64,000 nucleotides of DNA from the NCBI GenBank assembly GCA_047636495.1, contig JBLILH010000002.1, positions 124,001-188,000 of the forward strand, written 5' to 3'. The notes under the pieces are model-generated. The model was given only the letters and a program-made list of their open reading frames with translations. It did not search any database and was not told the DNA's origin. Source of the DNA: Endobugula sp047636495. Its GTDB lineage: Bacteria; Pseudomonadota; Gammaproteobacteria; Pseudomonadales; Cellvibrionaceae. Made by a program: the position numbers and the translations under genes. Positions 8,303 through 17,566 of this stretch are shown one piece after another (position 1 is the stretch's first letter; the number at the start of each line of letters is the position of its first letter).

Positions 8303-9375
8303 CGAACGTCACCTGCTATATTATGGTCGTGATACCAAGGTTGCAGCATTATCATCGGCAACAACACCCGCTCAAACCATTGAGCGAAGGCTTGAGTGTG
8401 TGGGTATTTTTGTGCAGTTTCTAAGGTATATCGCATCACTAACGGCAGATCACTTAAATATCTATTTTTACCATCGCGTAAAGATAATCGGGCGAAAATA
8501 CCCAACACCTTAATATGCCGCTGCAATCCCATCAGGTCAAACCACTGCACAAATTGTTGAGATGAAACCTCTGGCATTACTCCTGCCTTGATCGCCATCT
8601 TCATGTAATCCATTGCCCACCGCTGAACATCTTCAGGCGGCCAACGGACATAACAATCCTTCAGCAATGACGCCAGATCATATGTGATCGGACCATAAAC
8701 CGCATCTTGAAAGTCGATCACCCCAAGCTCGCCCGAATCACGATACATAATATTGCGTGAATGATAATCTCTGTGGACAACGACTTGTGGCTGTTCTGCC
8801 GCTCGCTGGCTCAAAAAACTCGCTAATTGGTCAAACATGCTACGTTCGGCAGATGACAACTCATGCCCCAACATCGTCTCGACAAACCATTCAGGAAATA
8901 GCGCTAATTCTTGCAGCAACATCGCATTGTCGTAAACCGGCAAACAATCCTTAAGTTGGTCTACCTGCTGCAATTTAATCAGTGTAGATTGTGCCAGTGA
9001 ATAATATGCCTCTACTGTATCGGCTGACAATACATCTAGTAAATCTGTACCTCCGAAGCTTTCAATCAAGAGATAATTATTGTCAATGTCGCAGGCGTAG
9101 ATTAAAGGTGTAGGTACCCCGTGCTGATGCAACACTGAAGATAAGTCTGCAAAGTGAGCACCAGACTCACTTTTACCCGGTTGTTTAGGCCCACGGACCA
9201 ACAAGCACTCTGGCGACGTATTCACGCGGTAATATTGACGAAAACCTGCGTCACCCGTGAGTGGCAGTAACACAAGAGCCTGTGTAGACGAGTCAGATGG
9301 CATAAATATACCCTCTGCGGTCAATTTAGGGAGTGCTGCAGACACCCACCGATGCAATGACATTAGCTGTTCCAT
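8299..9375 (-). CDS. amgK: Anomeric N-acetylmuramate/N-acetylglucosamine kinase AmgK
   Basis: An aminoglycoside-phosphotransferase-fold kinase of 358 residues from ATG 9375. That start is chosen over the longer frame to 9450 because a GAGGGG ribosome-binding site sits six bases ahead of it. The catalytic loop VVHRDYHSRNIMYRD and the metal-binding GVIDFQDAVYGP are both intact. AmgK phosphorylates MurNAc at C1 to give the substrate of MurU, encoded by the overlapping downstream gene. Together they salvage cell-wall sugar in the cytoplasm. A 270-bp interval separates it from divergent lptD. Confidence 0.88.
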   Translation of the reverse strand: MEQLMSLHRWVSAALPKLTAEGIFMPSDSSTQALVLLPLTGDAGFRQYYRVNTSPECLLVRGPKQPGKSESGAHFADLSSVLHQHGVPTPLIYACDIDNNYLLIESFGGTDLLDVLSADTVEAYYSLAQSTLIKLQQVDQLKDCLPVYDNAMLLQELALFPEWFVETMLGHELSSAERSMFDQLASFLSQRAAEQPQVVVHRDYHSRNIMYRDSGELGVIDFQDAVYGPITYDLASLLKDCYVRWPPEDVQRWAMDYMKMAIKAGVMPEVSSQQFVQWFDLMGLQRHIKVLGIFARLSLRDGKNRYLSDLPLVMRYTLETAQKYPHTQAFAQWFERVLLPMIMLQPWYHDHNIAGDVR

Positions 9376-9586
9376 GGATAACCCCTCATTCGCACTGATC
9401 CGTTCATACTGCTTTATTAGCAACACTGGCGGCAAAGAAACCTTCGCCACAGAGTGATGTTTAGGTGAGAAAGTGATATTAAATATACCAACCCGTAGAA
9501 TTTTCTATGTTTAGACACGACTCGCCTGATATTTTACAGTAGAATTGTCTAAATATATCATCTCAATACGAGATGTATGATTAGCG

Positions 9587-9619
9587 GTTAACTATTTGTT
9601 AACTATTTGTTAACTATAC
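9587..9619. repeat. Three tandem 11-bp direct repeats upstream of lptD
   Basis: Three copies of GTTAACTATTT (the third ends TAC) are arrayed head to tail, 27 bases before the lptD ATG. Eleven base pairs is one helical turn, so the copies face the same side of the DNA, as expected for a regulator-binding array. The last unit (TATACC) could also serve as a promoter -10. Function is inference. Confidence 0.7.
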
Positions 9620-9645
9620 CGGCTTAATACGGAAGTAAATATTCA

Positions 9646-12096
9646 ATGTTACCCTCTCGACTATGCAGCACAAGAGGCATTCGTTACCCTATTGAGATAG
9701 GAGCATTACTACTGATAATAGTCAGTGCGTTCTATTCAACATCGAGTCTAGCAGACCTGAGACAAACGCTTGACTGGATTGCCTACGAACAACTCACCTT
9801 AAAGCAGCAAGCACAATTGCCCATCGGTAGCTGTGGAGCATATATTTCTCCTTTAGCAGACCTCGATAACACGCCCAATACCAGCCTATCACCGACGGAA
9901 GCATCGTCTAATGAGAGCAAAATAGAAGAAAAAAATGGGCTTAAGCACATCACTTTTATTGGCGATGTCATTGTCAAACAGGGCGCTCAAATGCTCACAG
10001 CAGAGCAAGCAGTTTATAGTGAAAAAACGGGAACTATCGTCATTGAAGGTGAGCTAACCGTTAGACAGCCCGACCTTCTATTGATCGCTGAAAAAGGCGT
10101 TGTCAATCAACGTGAAAACCGGCTAGCTATTGATGATGCTACCTACGTGATTCATTCCGCTAATATTCGCGGCAAAGGCAAGCAGCTTACCAAAAACCAG
10201 CAGTTAATTGACTTACAGGAAAGTGAGTACACAAGCTGTGAGCCAGGAAACAATGACTGGGTATTAAGAGGCAGCCAAATAACTATCGATACCGAAAAAA
10301 ATCAAGGTGTTGCCAAACATGTGCGTTTAGTGGTGAAAGGAATACCTGTTTTCTACTGGCCTTACTTGCGCTTCCCGGTAGGAAGTGCCAGACAATCCGG
10401 TTTCTTATACCCTGTTATCGCATCGAATAACGGGGCCATTGATGTATCTATTCCTTATTACTTCAATTTGGCACCGAATTATGATCTCACGTTAACCCCC
10501 CATTTCTTAGAGAATCATGGCGCACTAATAGACGCTAAAGGCCGACACTTAAATGAAAAATTTGAAACAGATATAACACTAGCTCATTTAGCGAACGATA
10601 AAGGTGTCCTAAGCGACAGCGAGCAAGCAAAGATTGATAGTGGGGCCAAAACCGATGCCGAGGCAAACGCTTTTAAGGGCGATGATCGCTGGCTTATCAA
10701 CATCAATCAGATAGGTGGCAAGAATCAACGTTGGTTTAGCACCATCGACTACAACGAAGTTAGCGACAACGATTATTTAGATGATTTTGATAACTCAGGA
10801 ATAAACTCAAGTAACGATACCAGCCTGAGCCAACAAATAACCGCTGGCTACCAATTTGAAAACTGGCGATTCGAAATAAACAACCAGCAATATCAAATAT
10901 TGGACGACACTATCAGTCGCCCATACAAACTACTGCCAGAAATCACTCTAGACGGTGAATATAATTTTGGGGGGTCTTCATTGGGTGATATGAACATCAC
11001 TCTGGATAATGAATGGACACATTTTGCTCACAGCGACGCAGATGATGCAGGAGATACTACCTTGGTGGGCGATAGAGTGCGATTCACATATGCCTCTGAG
11101 CTAGACCATAGCAGCGAGGCTGGATTTATTCGACCACGCATTCAGGCGCGCTATCTTGCCTATCAATTAGAAGAGTCAACATTGGCTTCCGGAGCAAACA
11201 GCACTCCGTCGGTCATTGTTCCTCAAGCTATTGTAGACGCTGGCTTATATTTCGAACGCGACGGCGACGGCCACCAGCAAACATTTGAGCCTCGCCTGTA
11301 CTACTTTTATAGTCCTTTCAAAGACCAATCTGATATCACTGGTAGCGATAGAAATGTCAATTTTGACACATCAAACATTACTTTTAGCTATAACCAATTA
11401 TTTAACGACACCCGTTTTGCAGGAGGCGACAGAATTGATGACGCCAATCAGTTATCGATGGGATTAACCACTCGATTTATTGACAATGAGTCAGGCCTAG
11501 AGTGGTTTAGTGCTAGCATAGGTAAAGCCATTTATTTTAATGAGCGAAGAGTAACGCTCTCTGGTACAACAGATACCGCTAACAATTCACCTATTGCTGG
11601 GCGATTTAGCTCGCAATTTAGTAAGCACTGGCGATTAACTAACAATTTTATCTATAATGATGATAGTGGGAATATCGACGATAACACGCTATCCATAAAG
11701 TATCGCGGCGATAATAGTAGCTTACTGAACTTCAGTCACCGATTTTTACGTAATGACATTTCTGCCAGCACAACACAACAGTCCCAAGCCTCGTTAATTT
11801 TCCCGCTGGCAGGTCATAGCTGGTATGTTTTCGCTCATGCAGACTTCGATCACACCAATAACCGTGACTTAGAACAATTATTAGGATTCGAGTACAATAG
11901 CTGTTGTTATCGAGCCCGCTTTGCCTATAAGCGATTTATAGACGATGGTGGTCTCAACAGCGCTGGATATGATGAGGGACTGTTACTCGAGTTTCAATTT
12001 TTGGGCCTAGGTGGCACAGGAAGCCAGTTTAGTCGCTTATTTGAAGAAACTATCGATGGCTTCGAGCAGTGGCAAGCGACCTACCGCGAAAACTAA
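9646..12096 (+). CDS. lptD: LPS-assembly outer-membrane protein LptD
   Basis: 816 residues, close to the family's usual length. A signal peptide occupies about 1-36 (hydrophobic core IGALLLIIVSAFY, cut after SSLA). An OstA/LptA-like periplasmic domain follows (about 95-230), then a long beta-barrel. Cysteines fit the disulphide pattern needed for maturation: Cys63, one in YTSCEPGNNDW near 197, and the adjacent pair in NSCCYRARF near the C-terminus. The C-terminus includes QFLGLGGTGSQFSRLFE. LptD with LptE inserts LPS into the outer leaflet. A GGAAG site precedes ATG 9646. SurA, encoded next, is the chaperone known to help LptD fold. Confidence 0.93.
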   Translation: MLPSRLCSTRGIRYPIEIGALLLIIVSAFYSTSSLADLRQTLDWIAYEQLTLKQQAQLPIGSCGAYISPLADLDNTPNTSLSPTEASSNESKIEEKNGLKHITFIGDVIVKQGAQMLTAEQAVYSEKTGTIVIEGELTVRQPDLLLIAEKGVVNQRENRLAIDDATYVIHSANIRGKGKQLTKNQQLIDLQESEYTSCEPGNNDWVLRGSQITIDTEKNQGVAKHVRLVVKGIPVFYWPYLRFPVGSARQSGFLYPVIASNNGAIDVSIPYYFNLAPNYDLTLTPHFLENHGALIDAKGRHLNEKFETDITLAHLANDKGVLSDSEQAKIDSGAKTDAEANAFKGDDRWLININQIGGKNQRWFSTIDYNEVSDNDYLDDFDNSGINSSNDTSLSQQITAGYQFENWRFEINNQQYQILDDTISRPYKLLPEITLDGEYNFGGSSLGDMNITLDNEWTHFAHSDADDAGDTTLVGDRVRFTYASELDHSSEAGFIRPRIQARYLAYQLEESTLASGANSTPSVIVPQAIVDAGLYFERDGDGHQQTFEPRLYYFYSPFKDQSDITGSDRNVNFDTSNITFSYNQLFNDTRFAGGDRIDDANQLSMGLTTRFIDNESGLEWFSASIGKAIYFNERRVTLSGTTDTANNSPIAGRFSSQFSKHWRLTNNFIYNDDSGNIDDNTLSIKYRGDNSSLLNFSHRFLRNDISASTTQQSQASLIFPLAGHSWYVFAHADFDHTNNRDLEQLLGFEYNSCCYRARFAYKRFIDDGGLNSAGYDEGLLLEFQFLGLGGTGSQFSRLFEETIDGFEQWQATYREN

Positions 12097-12129
12097 ATCA
12101 AACATTATTCTTTTTAATTATACGTATCT

Positions 12130-13416
12130 ATGAAAATGAAAAAATTAATCAATACATTCTTAAACGCCTACTTTTTGCTATTTATTTTTCTCAGTAGCGG
12201 TTCTGCATTAGCCAATAACAGCATTGACAGTGTAATAGCCATTGTCAAAGACGATATTATTTTTGCGCAAGAGCTGGAACAAAAGATACAACAAGCCCGC
12301 ATTCGCCTTCAGCTGAGAAACAAGGACGTTGACGAAACCCGACTACGTAACCAATTATTAGACACGCTTATTTTAGAAAAGCTCCAGCTAAGCTTGGCCC
12401 GACAAAATGATTTGCAGATAAGCGATGCTGACATAGAAGATACATTAAACAGAACAAAGATGCAGTTGGCGCGAAATAACGTACTATTTACAGAGTACCT
12501 TGAAGCGCAGAATTTATCAGTAGTTCAAGCTAAAAAAGAAATAGAAAAAGAGTTACTTATTAACCGAGTGCAAAGAGGGGTTATCGGCCAACGCATCAAC
12601 ATTACTGAACGAGAAGTTGATAACTTTTTATTGTCAAAAGAAGGCCAGGAGTGGCTGGTACCGCGCTTTCATGTTGGCCAAATATTTTCTCCTTATAACG
12701 CAAAGAATAAGCAAAAAATAATGGCGAAAGCCAAAAAGCTACATGACACGGTCAAAAAACAACCTGAAAATTTTCGAACGTTCGCCCAACAACACTCGCA
12801 GGGGCCTAATGCAAATAAAGGTGGCGACATCGGTGTTCAACGCGAACAGGATTTGCCTCCCTTATTTGCAGAGCGTGTCGTCAGTATGAATCCTGGTGAT
12901 ATAACAGCGCCATTTTTTAGTGGTGCTGGCGTGCATATACTCATGCTTTTTGATCGAAAAGGAGCGGAGCCGGTTATTGTGACGCAATACAAAGTAAAGC
13001 ATATCTTAGTCAAGCCCAATGACTTATTTACGGAGGATGAGGCTCGAGAGAAAATTAATATTCTACGATCGGAAATCGCTAACGGTGCGAATTTCACCAC
13101 TGTTGCACAAGAAAATTCGGACGATATCGGATCTAAACTCAGTGGCGGCGATCTTGGCTGGTCATCACCGGGGTCATTTGTACCCGCTTTCGAAAAAACG
13201 ATGCAGACCACACCTATCGACACTCTTAGCCAACCATTTAAATCACCCTTTGGCTGGCATATTTTAATCGTCGAAGACGAACGTACAAAAGATATTTTTG
13301 ATGATGTCAAACAATCACAAGTGCGTAATATTATCGGCCAGCAACGCTTTCAAGATGAACTTGCGATTTGGCTAAAAGAACTGCGTGAGAGTGCCTATGT
13401 GGAAATTCTCATTTGA
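12130..13416 (+). CDS. surA: Periplasmic chaperone/peptidyl-prolyl isomerase SurA
   Basis: 428 residues. The signal peptide is at 1-29 (YFLLFIFLSSGSALA) and the SurA N-terminal chaperone domain at about 30-165. Two parvulin (PpiC) domains lie at about 173-275 and 287-385, seen as PRFHVGQIF with GGDIGVQ and QYKVKHILV with GGDLGWSSPG. A short C-terminal strand returns to the N-domain. SurA escorts outer-membrane proteins, LptD among them, across the periplasm. It starts 33 bp after lptD, and its stop shares four bases with the start of pdxA (TTGA). Confidence 0.93.
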   Translation: MKMKKLINTFLNAYFLLFIFLSSGSALANNSIDSVIAIVKDDIIFAQELEQKIQQARIRLQLRNKDVDETRLRNQLLDTLILEKLQLSLARQNDLQISDADIEDTLNRTKMQLARNNVLFTEYLEAQNLSVVQAKKEIEKELLINRVQRGVIGQRINITEREVDNFLLSKEGQEWLVPRFHVGQIFSPYNAKNKQKIMAKAKKLHDTVKKQPENFRTFAQQHSQGPNANKGGDIGVQREQDLPPLFAERVVSMNPGDITAPFFSGAGVHILMLFDRKGAEPVIVTQYKVKHILVKPNDLFTEDEAREKINILRSEIANGANFTTVAQENSDDIGSKLSGGDLGWSSPGSFVPAFEKTMQTTPIDTLSQPFKSPFGWHILIVEDERTKDIFDDVKQSQVRNIIGQQRFQDELAIWLKELRESAYVEILI

Positions 13417-14426
13417 TTAAACGACTGATATATACCGCTGGAGAACCTGCCGGTATAGGGCCTGATTTAGCCATTATTTATGCGTTACAAACATCAGCAG
13501 CGTCACACAAAAATAATCTGCAGTTTGTCGCCATTGCTGATCCCCAGCTATTACAACAAAGAGCACGCCAGCTTAATTGCGTTATTGAGCTAGAAGAAAT
13601 AAATCCCAACGACGAGCCCTATGTGTTACCTCAAGGCAAGCTGGGTATTATTCCTATTCCGACGAACACCCCTGTAGAAACAGGTGTATTGGATACGTGT
13701 AACGCTGCATATGTATTACAATCTTTAGACCTTGCAACGCTGCTTTGTGTAACCAATCAATGCCATGGAGTCGTAACTGGGCCAGTACAAAAAAGCATTA
13801 TTAACGATGCAGGCATAGCCTTTAGCGGACACACTGAGTATTTTGCTGAAAAAACAGGCACTCGACAGGTCGTCATGATGCTGGCAACCGAGGGTTTACG
13901 TGTTGCACTAGCCACGACACATTTGCCGCTAAAAGATGTCGCCCAAGCGATCACCCATGAGTCGTTAATCACGACACTGCGTATTATCCATCACGATATG
14001 CATGAAAAATTTATGCTCGACAGCCCGACTATTGCCGTTTGCGGGCTCAATCCTCATGCAGGCGAAAGCGGCCATCTGGGACGAGAAGAAATTGACATCA
14101 TCGTTCCGGTATTACAGCAATTGAGGGCAGAAGGGATAAACTGCCAGGGCCCATTGCCAGCTGACACTTTATTTACGCCTAAATACTTAGATCATGTTGA
14201 TGTGGTACTCGCGATGTATCATGACCAAGGCTTACCCGTACTCAAATATAAAGGTTTCGGTGCTGCCGCTAATATTACGCTGGGGCTTCCCATTATTCGT
14301 ACATCAGTAGATCATGGTACGGCGCTTGATTTAGCGGGAACAGGTAATATTGATACCGGCAGCTTAACTACAGCTATCCAGTACGCTCTAGCGATGACAC
14401 CATCAATGCAAGCAGTGCCTATATGA
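13413..14426 (+). CDS. pdxA: 4-hydroxythreonine-4-phosphate dehydrogenase PdxA
   Basis: 337 residues from a TTG start that overlaps the surA stop, so translation is probably coupled. Family motifs are AGEPAGIGPDL at the N-terminus, the metal-site segment SGHTEYFAEKTG, CGLNPHAGESG-type residues in the middle, and MYHDQGLPVLKYKGFG. PdxA is NAD-dependent and oxidises 4-phosphohydroxy-L-threonine in vitamin B6 synthesis. Its place between surA and rsmA is the standard gammaproteobacterial order. No anomaly is seen. Confidence 0.93.
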   Translation: MIKRLIYTAGEPAGIGPDLAIIYALQTSAASHKNNLQFVAIADPQLLQQRARQLNCVIELEEINPNDEPYVLPQGKLGIIPIPTNTPVETGVLDTCNAAYVLQSLDLATLLCVTNQCHGVVTGPVQKSIINDAGIAFSGHTEYFAEKTGTRQVVMMLATEGLRVALATTHLPLKDVAQAITHESLITTLRIIHHDMHEKFMLDSPTIAVCGLNPHAGESGHLGREEIDIIVPVLQQLRAEGINCQGPLPADTLFTPKYLDHVDVVLAMYHDQGLPVLKYKGFGAAANITLGLPIIRTSVDHGTALDLAGTGNIDTGSLTTAIQYALAMTPSMQAVPI

Positions 14427-14465
14427 GACAGACGGAATCAACAAACGGAATATTTGGATACGACA

Positions 14466-15290
14466 ATGAGTAAGCCCCCTCTTTTTACGCACAAGGCGCG
14501 GAAACGTTTTGGACAAAACTTTTTAACTGACCAGAATATCATTAATCGTATTGTCACTAGCATTGCTGCGAAACCATCGGATCGTCTGATAGAAATTGGA
14601 CCTGGACAAGGCGCCATCACCCAACAACTTATCTTGGCGTGCCCGCAACTTCAGGTCATCGAGTTAGATCGAGACCTTATTCCTATTTTATTAGCGCAGT
14701 TTGCTAAATACCCCGACTTTGCTATTCATCAACACGATGCATTGAAGTTTGATTTTGCAACGCTGATAAAAGATCAACAGCCACTGCGTATTGTAGGCAA
14801 CTTACCCTATAATATTTCGACACCGTTAATCTTTCATCTTTTGTCTTATCAAGATCGTATTCGCGATATGCACTTTATGTTGCAAAAAGAAGTGGTGAAC
14901 CGACTGGTGGCGAAAGCGGGCGAAAAAAACTATGGTCGACTGAGCATTATGGTGCAGTATTATTGTGAAACCGAACATTTATTTGCCGTGCCCCCGGAAT
15001 GCTTCGACCCTCAACCCAAGGTAGACTCGGCTATTGTTAGGCTAGAGCCGCACACAACATTACCCCATATTGCTGACAATGTAGAGCACCTAAGTCACTT
15101 AGTAAACCTTGCCTTTCAGCAGCGTCGGAAAACATTACGCAACACTTTAAAGCAATTGATCGATAAAGAAGTCCTAGACAAACTCGGCGAAGCCATTGGT
15201 ATCGATGTGTCTTTACGCCCCGAAAACTTATCGATAAAAGACTATGTTACTCTCAGCAACACATTAAATGGCTTATCAATACATGAATAA
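14466..15290 (+). CDS. rsmA: 16S rRNA (adenine1518/1519-N6) dimethyltransferase RsmA
   Basis: 274 residues from ATG 14466. A TTG four codons earlier (14454) is the alternative, but GGA at 14456-14458 is well placed for the ATG. RKRFGQNFLTD starts the enzyme, LIEIGPGQGAIT is the S-adenosylmethionine site and NLPYNIS is catalytic motif IV. The enzyme dimethylates A1518 and A1519 of 16S rRNA during late 30S assembly. The C-terminus overlaps the start of apaG. Confidence 0.92.
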   Translation: MSKPPLFTHKARKRFGQNFLTDQNIINRIVTSIAAKPSDRLIEIGPGQGAITQQLILACPQLQVIELDRDLIPILLAQFAKYPDFAIHQHDALKFDFATLIKDQQPLRIVGNLPYNISTPLIFHLLSYQDRIRDMHFMLQKEVVNRLVAKAGEKNYGRLSIMVQYYCETEHLFAVPPECFDPQPKVDSAIVRLEPHTTLPHIADNVEHLSHLVNLAFQQRRKTLRNTLKQLIDKEVLDKLGEAIGIDVSLRPENLSIKDYVTLSNTLNGLSIHE

Positions 15291-15657
15291 ATTCACCATA
15301 CGAATTTCAGTTAATACTGAATATTTGGAACAATACTCGCAACCACAAAGAAATCGTTTTGCTTTTTCTTACACCGTTAGTATCGAAAACTGTAGCGACA
15401 TCAGTGCGCAGCTACTGAGCAGACATTGGATTATTACCGATGCTAAGGACAACGTTCAAGAAGTCAGTGGCGATGGGGTAATAGGCGAACAGCCGCATAT
15501 TTCACCGGGTAAAAAATACACCTATAAGAGCAATGCTATCCTCGAAACACACGCGGGAATAATGGAAGGCTCTTACACTATGCGTACATCAGCAGGTGTA
15601 ATCATTAATGTACCGATCCCCGCTTTTTCATTAACTCGCCCCCAATCGCTTCACTAA
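15283..15657 (+). CDS. apaG: Co2+/Mg2+ efflux-associated protein ApaG
   Basis: 124 residues if ATG 15283 is used, which matches the usual ApaG length; ATG 15268 would add five residues. The single fibronectin-III-like ApaG domain carries AFSYTVSIEN, QLLSRHWIITDA, GVIGEQPHISPG and the glycine-rich core. The start lies inside the last codons of rsmA. ApaG's molecular role is poorly defined. It is kept between rsmA and apaH in many gammaproteobacteria, as here. Confidence 0.9.
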   Translation: MNKFTIRISVNTEYLEQYSQPQRNRFAFSYTVSIENCSDISAQLLSRHWIITDAKDNVQEVSGDGVIGEQPHISPGKKYTYKSNAILETHAGIMEGSYTMRTSAGVIINVPIPAFSLTRPQSLH

Positions 15658-15717
15658 TTAGCAAACACGTTAGCTACGAATAACCAGCTAATGCTATTTT
15701 ATTAAGAGAAAAACGCC

Positions 15718-16524
15718 ATGACAGTTTATGCCGTAGGTGATTTGCAAGGGTGCTTGCAACCGCTCAAGCAATTATTAAAGCAAGTAAGCTTTGACTCGGA
15801 CAACGACACGTTGTGGCTAACAGGAGATCTGATTAACCGGGGTGGTGAATGTCTTGAGACACTCCGCTTCGTTTATGCCATGCGCGATTCCGTGGTAACG
15901 GTCTTGGGGAATCATGATTTACACTTGCTCGCCGTAGCAGCGGGGGTGCGCGCGCAGTCCTCTTCCGACACACTTAGCGAGATTCTTAATGCACCTGACC
16001 GTGAAGTTCTAGTCAACTGGCTTCGTCACCAACCATTGCTACACCATGATCCCACGTTAGAATTCGCCATGGTTCATGCGGGTATTCCCCCCCAATGGTC
16101 GCTTAAAAAAGCAAAAGAACGAGCCCGAGAAGTCGAAACGGTATTACGCGGTGACTTATGCGATTTTTTTCTGATGACGATGTATGGCAACACACCCGAA
16201 TGCTGGAAAAAAGGACTCAAAGATGCCGACCGTTGGCGAGTCATCACTAACTACTTTACTCGCATGCGATTTTGCACTGCTAAGGGAAAACTAGAACTAG
16301 AGACCAAAGCAGGAATTCATCACGCCCCAAAAGGCTACGCACCGTGGTTTGAGCACCTTAATCGAAAAACCTATGATGTCCGTATTCTTTTTGGTCACTG
16401 GGCTGCGTTAGAAGGTCAAGCCTATAGCGAGAACGTTTTTGCGTTAGACACGGGTTATGTATGGGGGAACAAAATGACCATGATCCAACTCGACAACCAA
16501 CAACTCTTTACTGTATCCGCCTAA
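15718..16524 (+). CDS. apaH: Diadenosine tetraphosphatase ApaH
   Basis: 268 residues of the metallophosphatase fold. Metal ligands lie in VGDLQGC, LTGDLINRG and VLGNHDLHLL, with FGHWA near the C-terminus. The enzyme cleaves Ap4A symmetrically into two ADP and also removes Np4 caps from bacterial mRNA. It closes the lptD-to-apaH group; a 60-bp gap with a GAGAAAAACGCC stretch precedes the ATG. galE follows convergently only 10 bp away. Confidence 0.92.
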   Translation: MTVYAVGDLQGCLQPLKQLLKQVSFDSDNDTLWLTGDLINRGGECLETLRFVYAMRDSVVTVLGNHDLHLLAVAAGVRAQSSSDTLSEILNAPDREVLVNWLRHQPLLHHDPTLEFAMVHAGIPPQWSLKKAKERAREVETVLRGDLCDFFLMTMYGNTPECWKKGLKDADRWRVITNYFTRMRFCTAKGKLELETKAGIHHAPKGYAPWFEHLNRKTYDVRILFGHWAALEGQAYSENVFALDTGYVWGNKMTMIQLDNQQLFTVSA

Positions 16525-16534
16525 CATCATCTCT

Positions 16535-17557
16535 TCAGCTTGGGCGAAAACCATTGGGGTTACCCGATTGCCAGCGCCACGTATCTTCCACCATTTGATG
16601 TAAACCGTACCTTGTTTGCCATCCCAGTACATCTAATGCGAGTGTTGCATCGGCATAATAGCTGGCGAGATCGCCTTCGCGGCGTGGGGCAAATTGATAA
16701 GGGATTTTATTCCCGCACACCTTCTCAAAGGCATCGACGACTTCTAGCACGCTATATCCTTTGCCTGCACCTAAATTAAATATCCGGCATCCGGCATCGG
16801 CGTCAAACATAGCTTCCAACGCCTTAACATGCCCCCGCGCCAAATCCACTACATGGATGTAATCACGAATACCCGTCCCGTCTGGTGTTGCATAATCATT
16901 GCCAAAAATCTGTAGATTATCTAAACGCCCAACCGCCACTTGCGCCACATAAGGTAACAAATTGTTAGGAATCCCCTGAGGATCTTCGCCAATTAAACCA
17001 CTAGGATGCGCACCTATTGGATTAAAATAACGTAATAAATTTACCTGCCACTGGCTACCTGGCTGTCCACAAGCATCTTGCAATATCTCCTCAACCATTA
17101 ACTTGGTACGACCATATACATTACAAGCGCTGGTGGGCAACGTTTCAACATACGGACTGGGCGCATCAGCGCCATAAACCGTTGCCGACGAACTAAATAC
17201 GATACGGTAACAATGATGCTCTGACATCACTTGTGCAAGTGCAATGCTACCGGATACATTCACATCGTAATAATGTAATGGAATCTGTGACGATTCACCT
17301 ACCGCCTTGAGCCCTGCGAAATGAATCACCGCGTCAATGGCATGCGCTGTAAAAACCTGATTAAGGTCATCGCGATTTCTTACATCCCCCTGGCAAAAAG
17401 TAATGTTTTTTGTCGTGATAGATTCAACACGAGCCAGTGATTCTTGGTGACTGTTACACAAGTTATCAAAAACAACCACGTCACAACCGGCATTTAATAG
17501 CTCCACACAAGTATGGCTACCAATGTAACCTGCGCCGCCTGTTACCAATATCTTCAC
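16535..17557 (-). CDS. galE: UDP-glucose 4-epimerase GalE
   Basis: 340 residues of the extended short-chain dehydrogenase family. The NAD site is VTGGAGYIGSHTCVELL. The catalytic triad is SSSATVYG with YGRTK (Tyr and Lys spaced by three). Sugar-binding residues follow in LRYFNPIGAHPSG. It interconverts UDP-glucose and UDP-galactose for surface polysaccharide or galactose use. The length equals that of E. coli GalE. It lies 9 bp downstream of the EamA gene on the same strand, so the two may share a transcript. Confidence 0.92.
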   Translation of the reverse strand: MKILVTGGAGYIGSHTCVELLNAGCDVVVFDNLCNSHQESLARVESITTKNITFCQGDVRNRDDLNQVFTAHAIDAVIHFAGLKAVGESSQIPLHYYDVNVSGSIALAQVMSEHHCYRIVFSSSATVYGADAPSPYVETLPTSACNVYGRTKLMVEEILQDACGQPGSQWQVNLLRYFNPIGAHPSGLIGEDPQGIPNNLLPYVAQVAVGRLDNLQIFGNDYATPDGTGIRDYIHVVDLARGHVKALEAMFDADAGCRIFNLGAGKGYSVLEVVDAFEKVCGNKIPYQFAPRREGDLASYYADATLALDVLGWQTRYGLHQMVEDTWRWQSGNPNGFRPS

Positions 17558-17566
17558 ATGAGCCCC

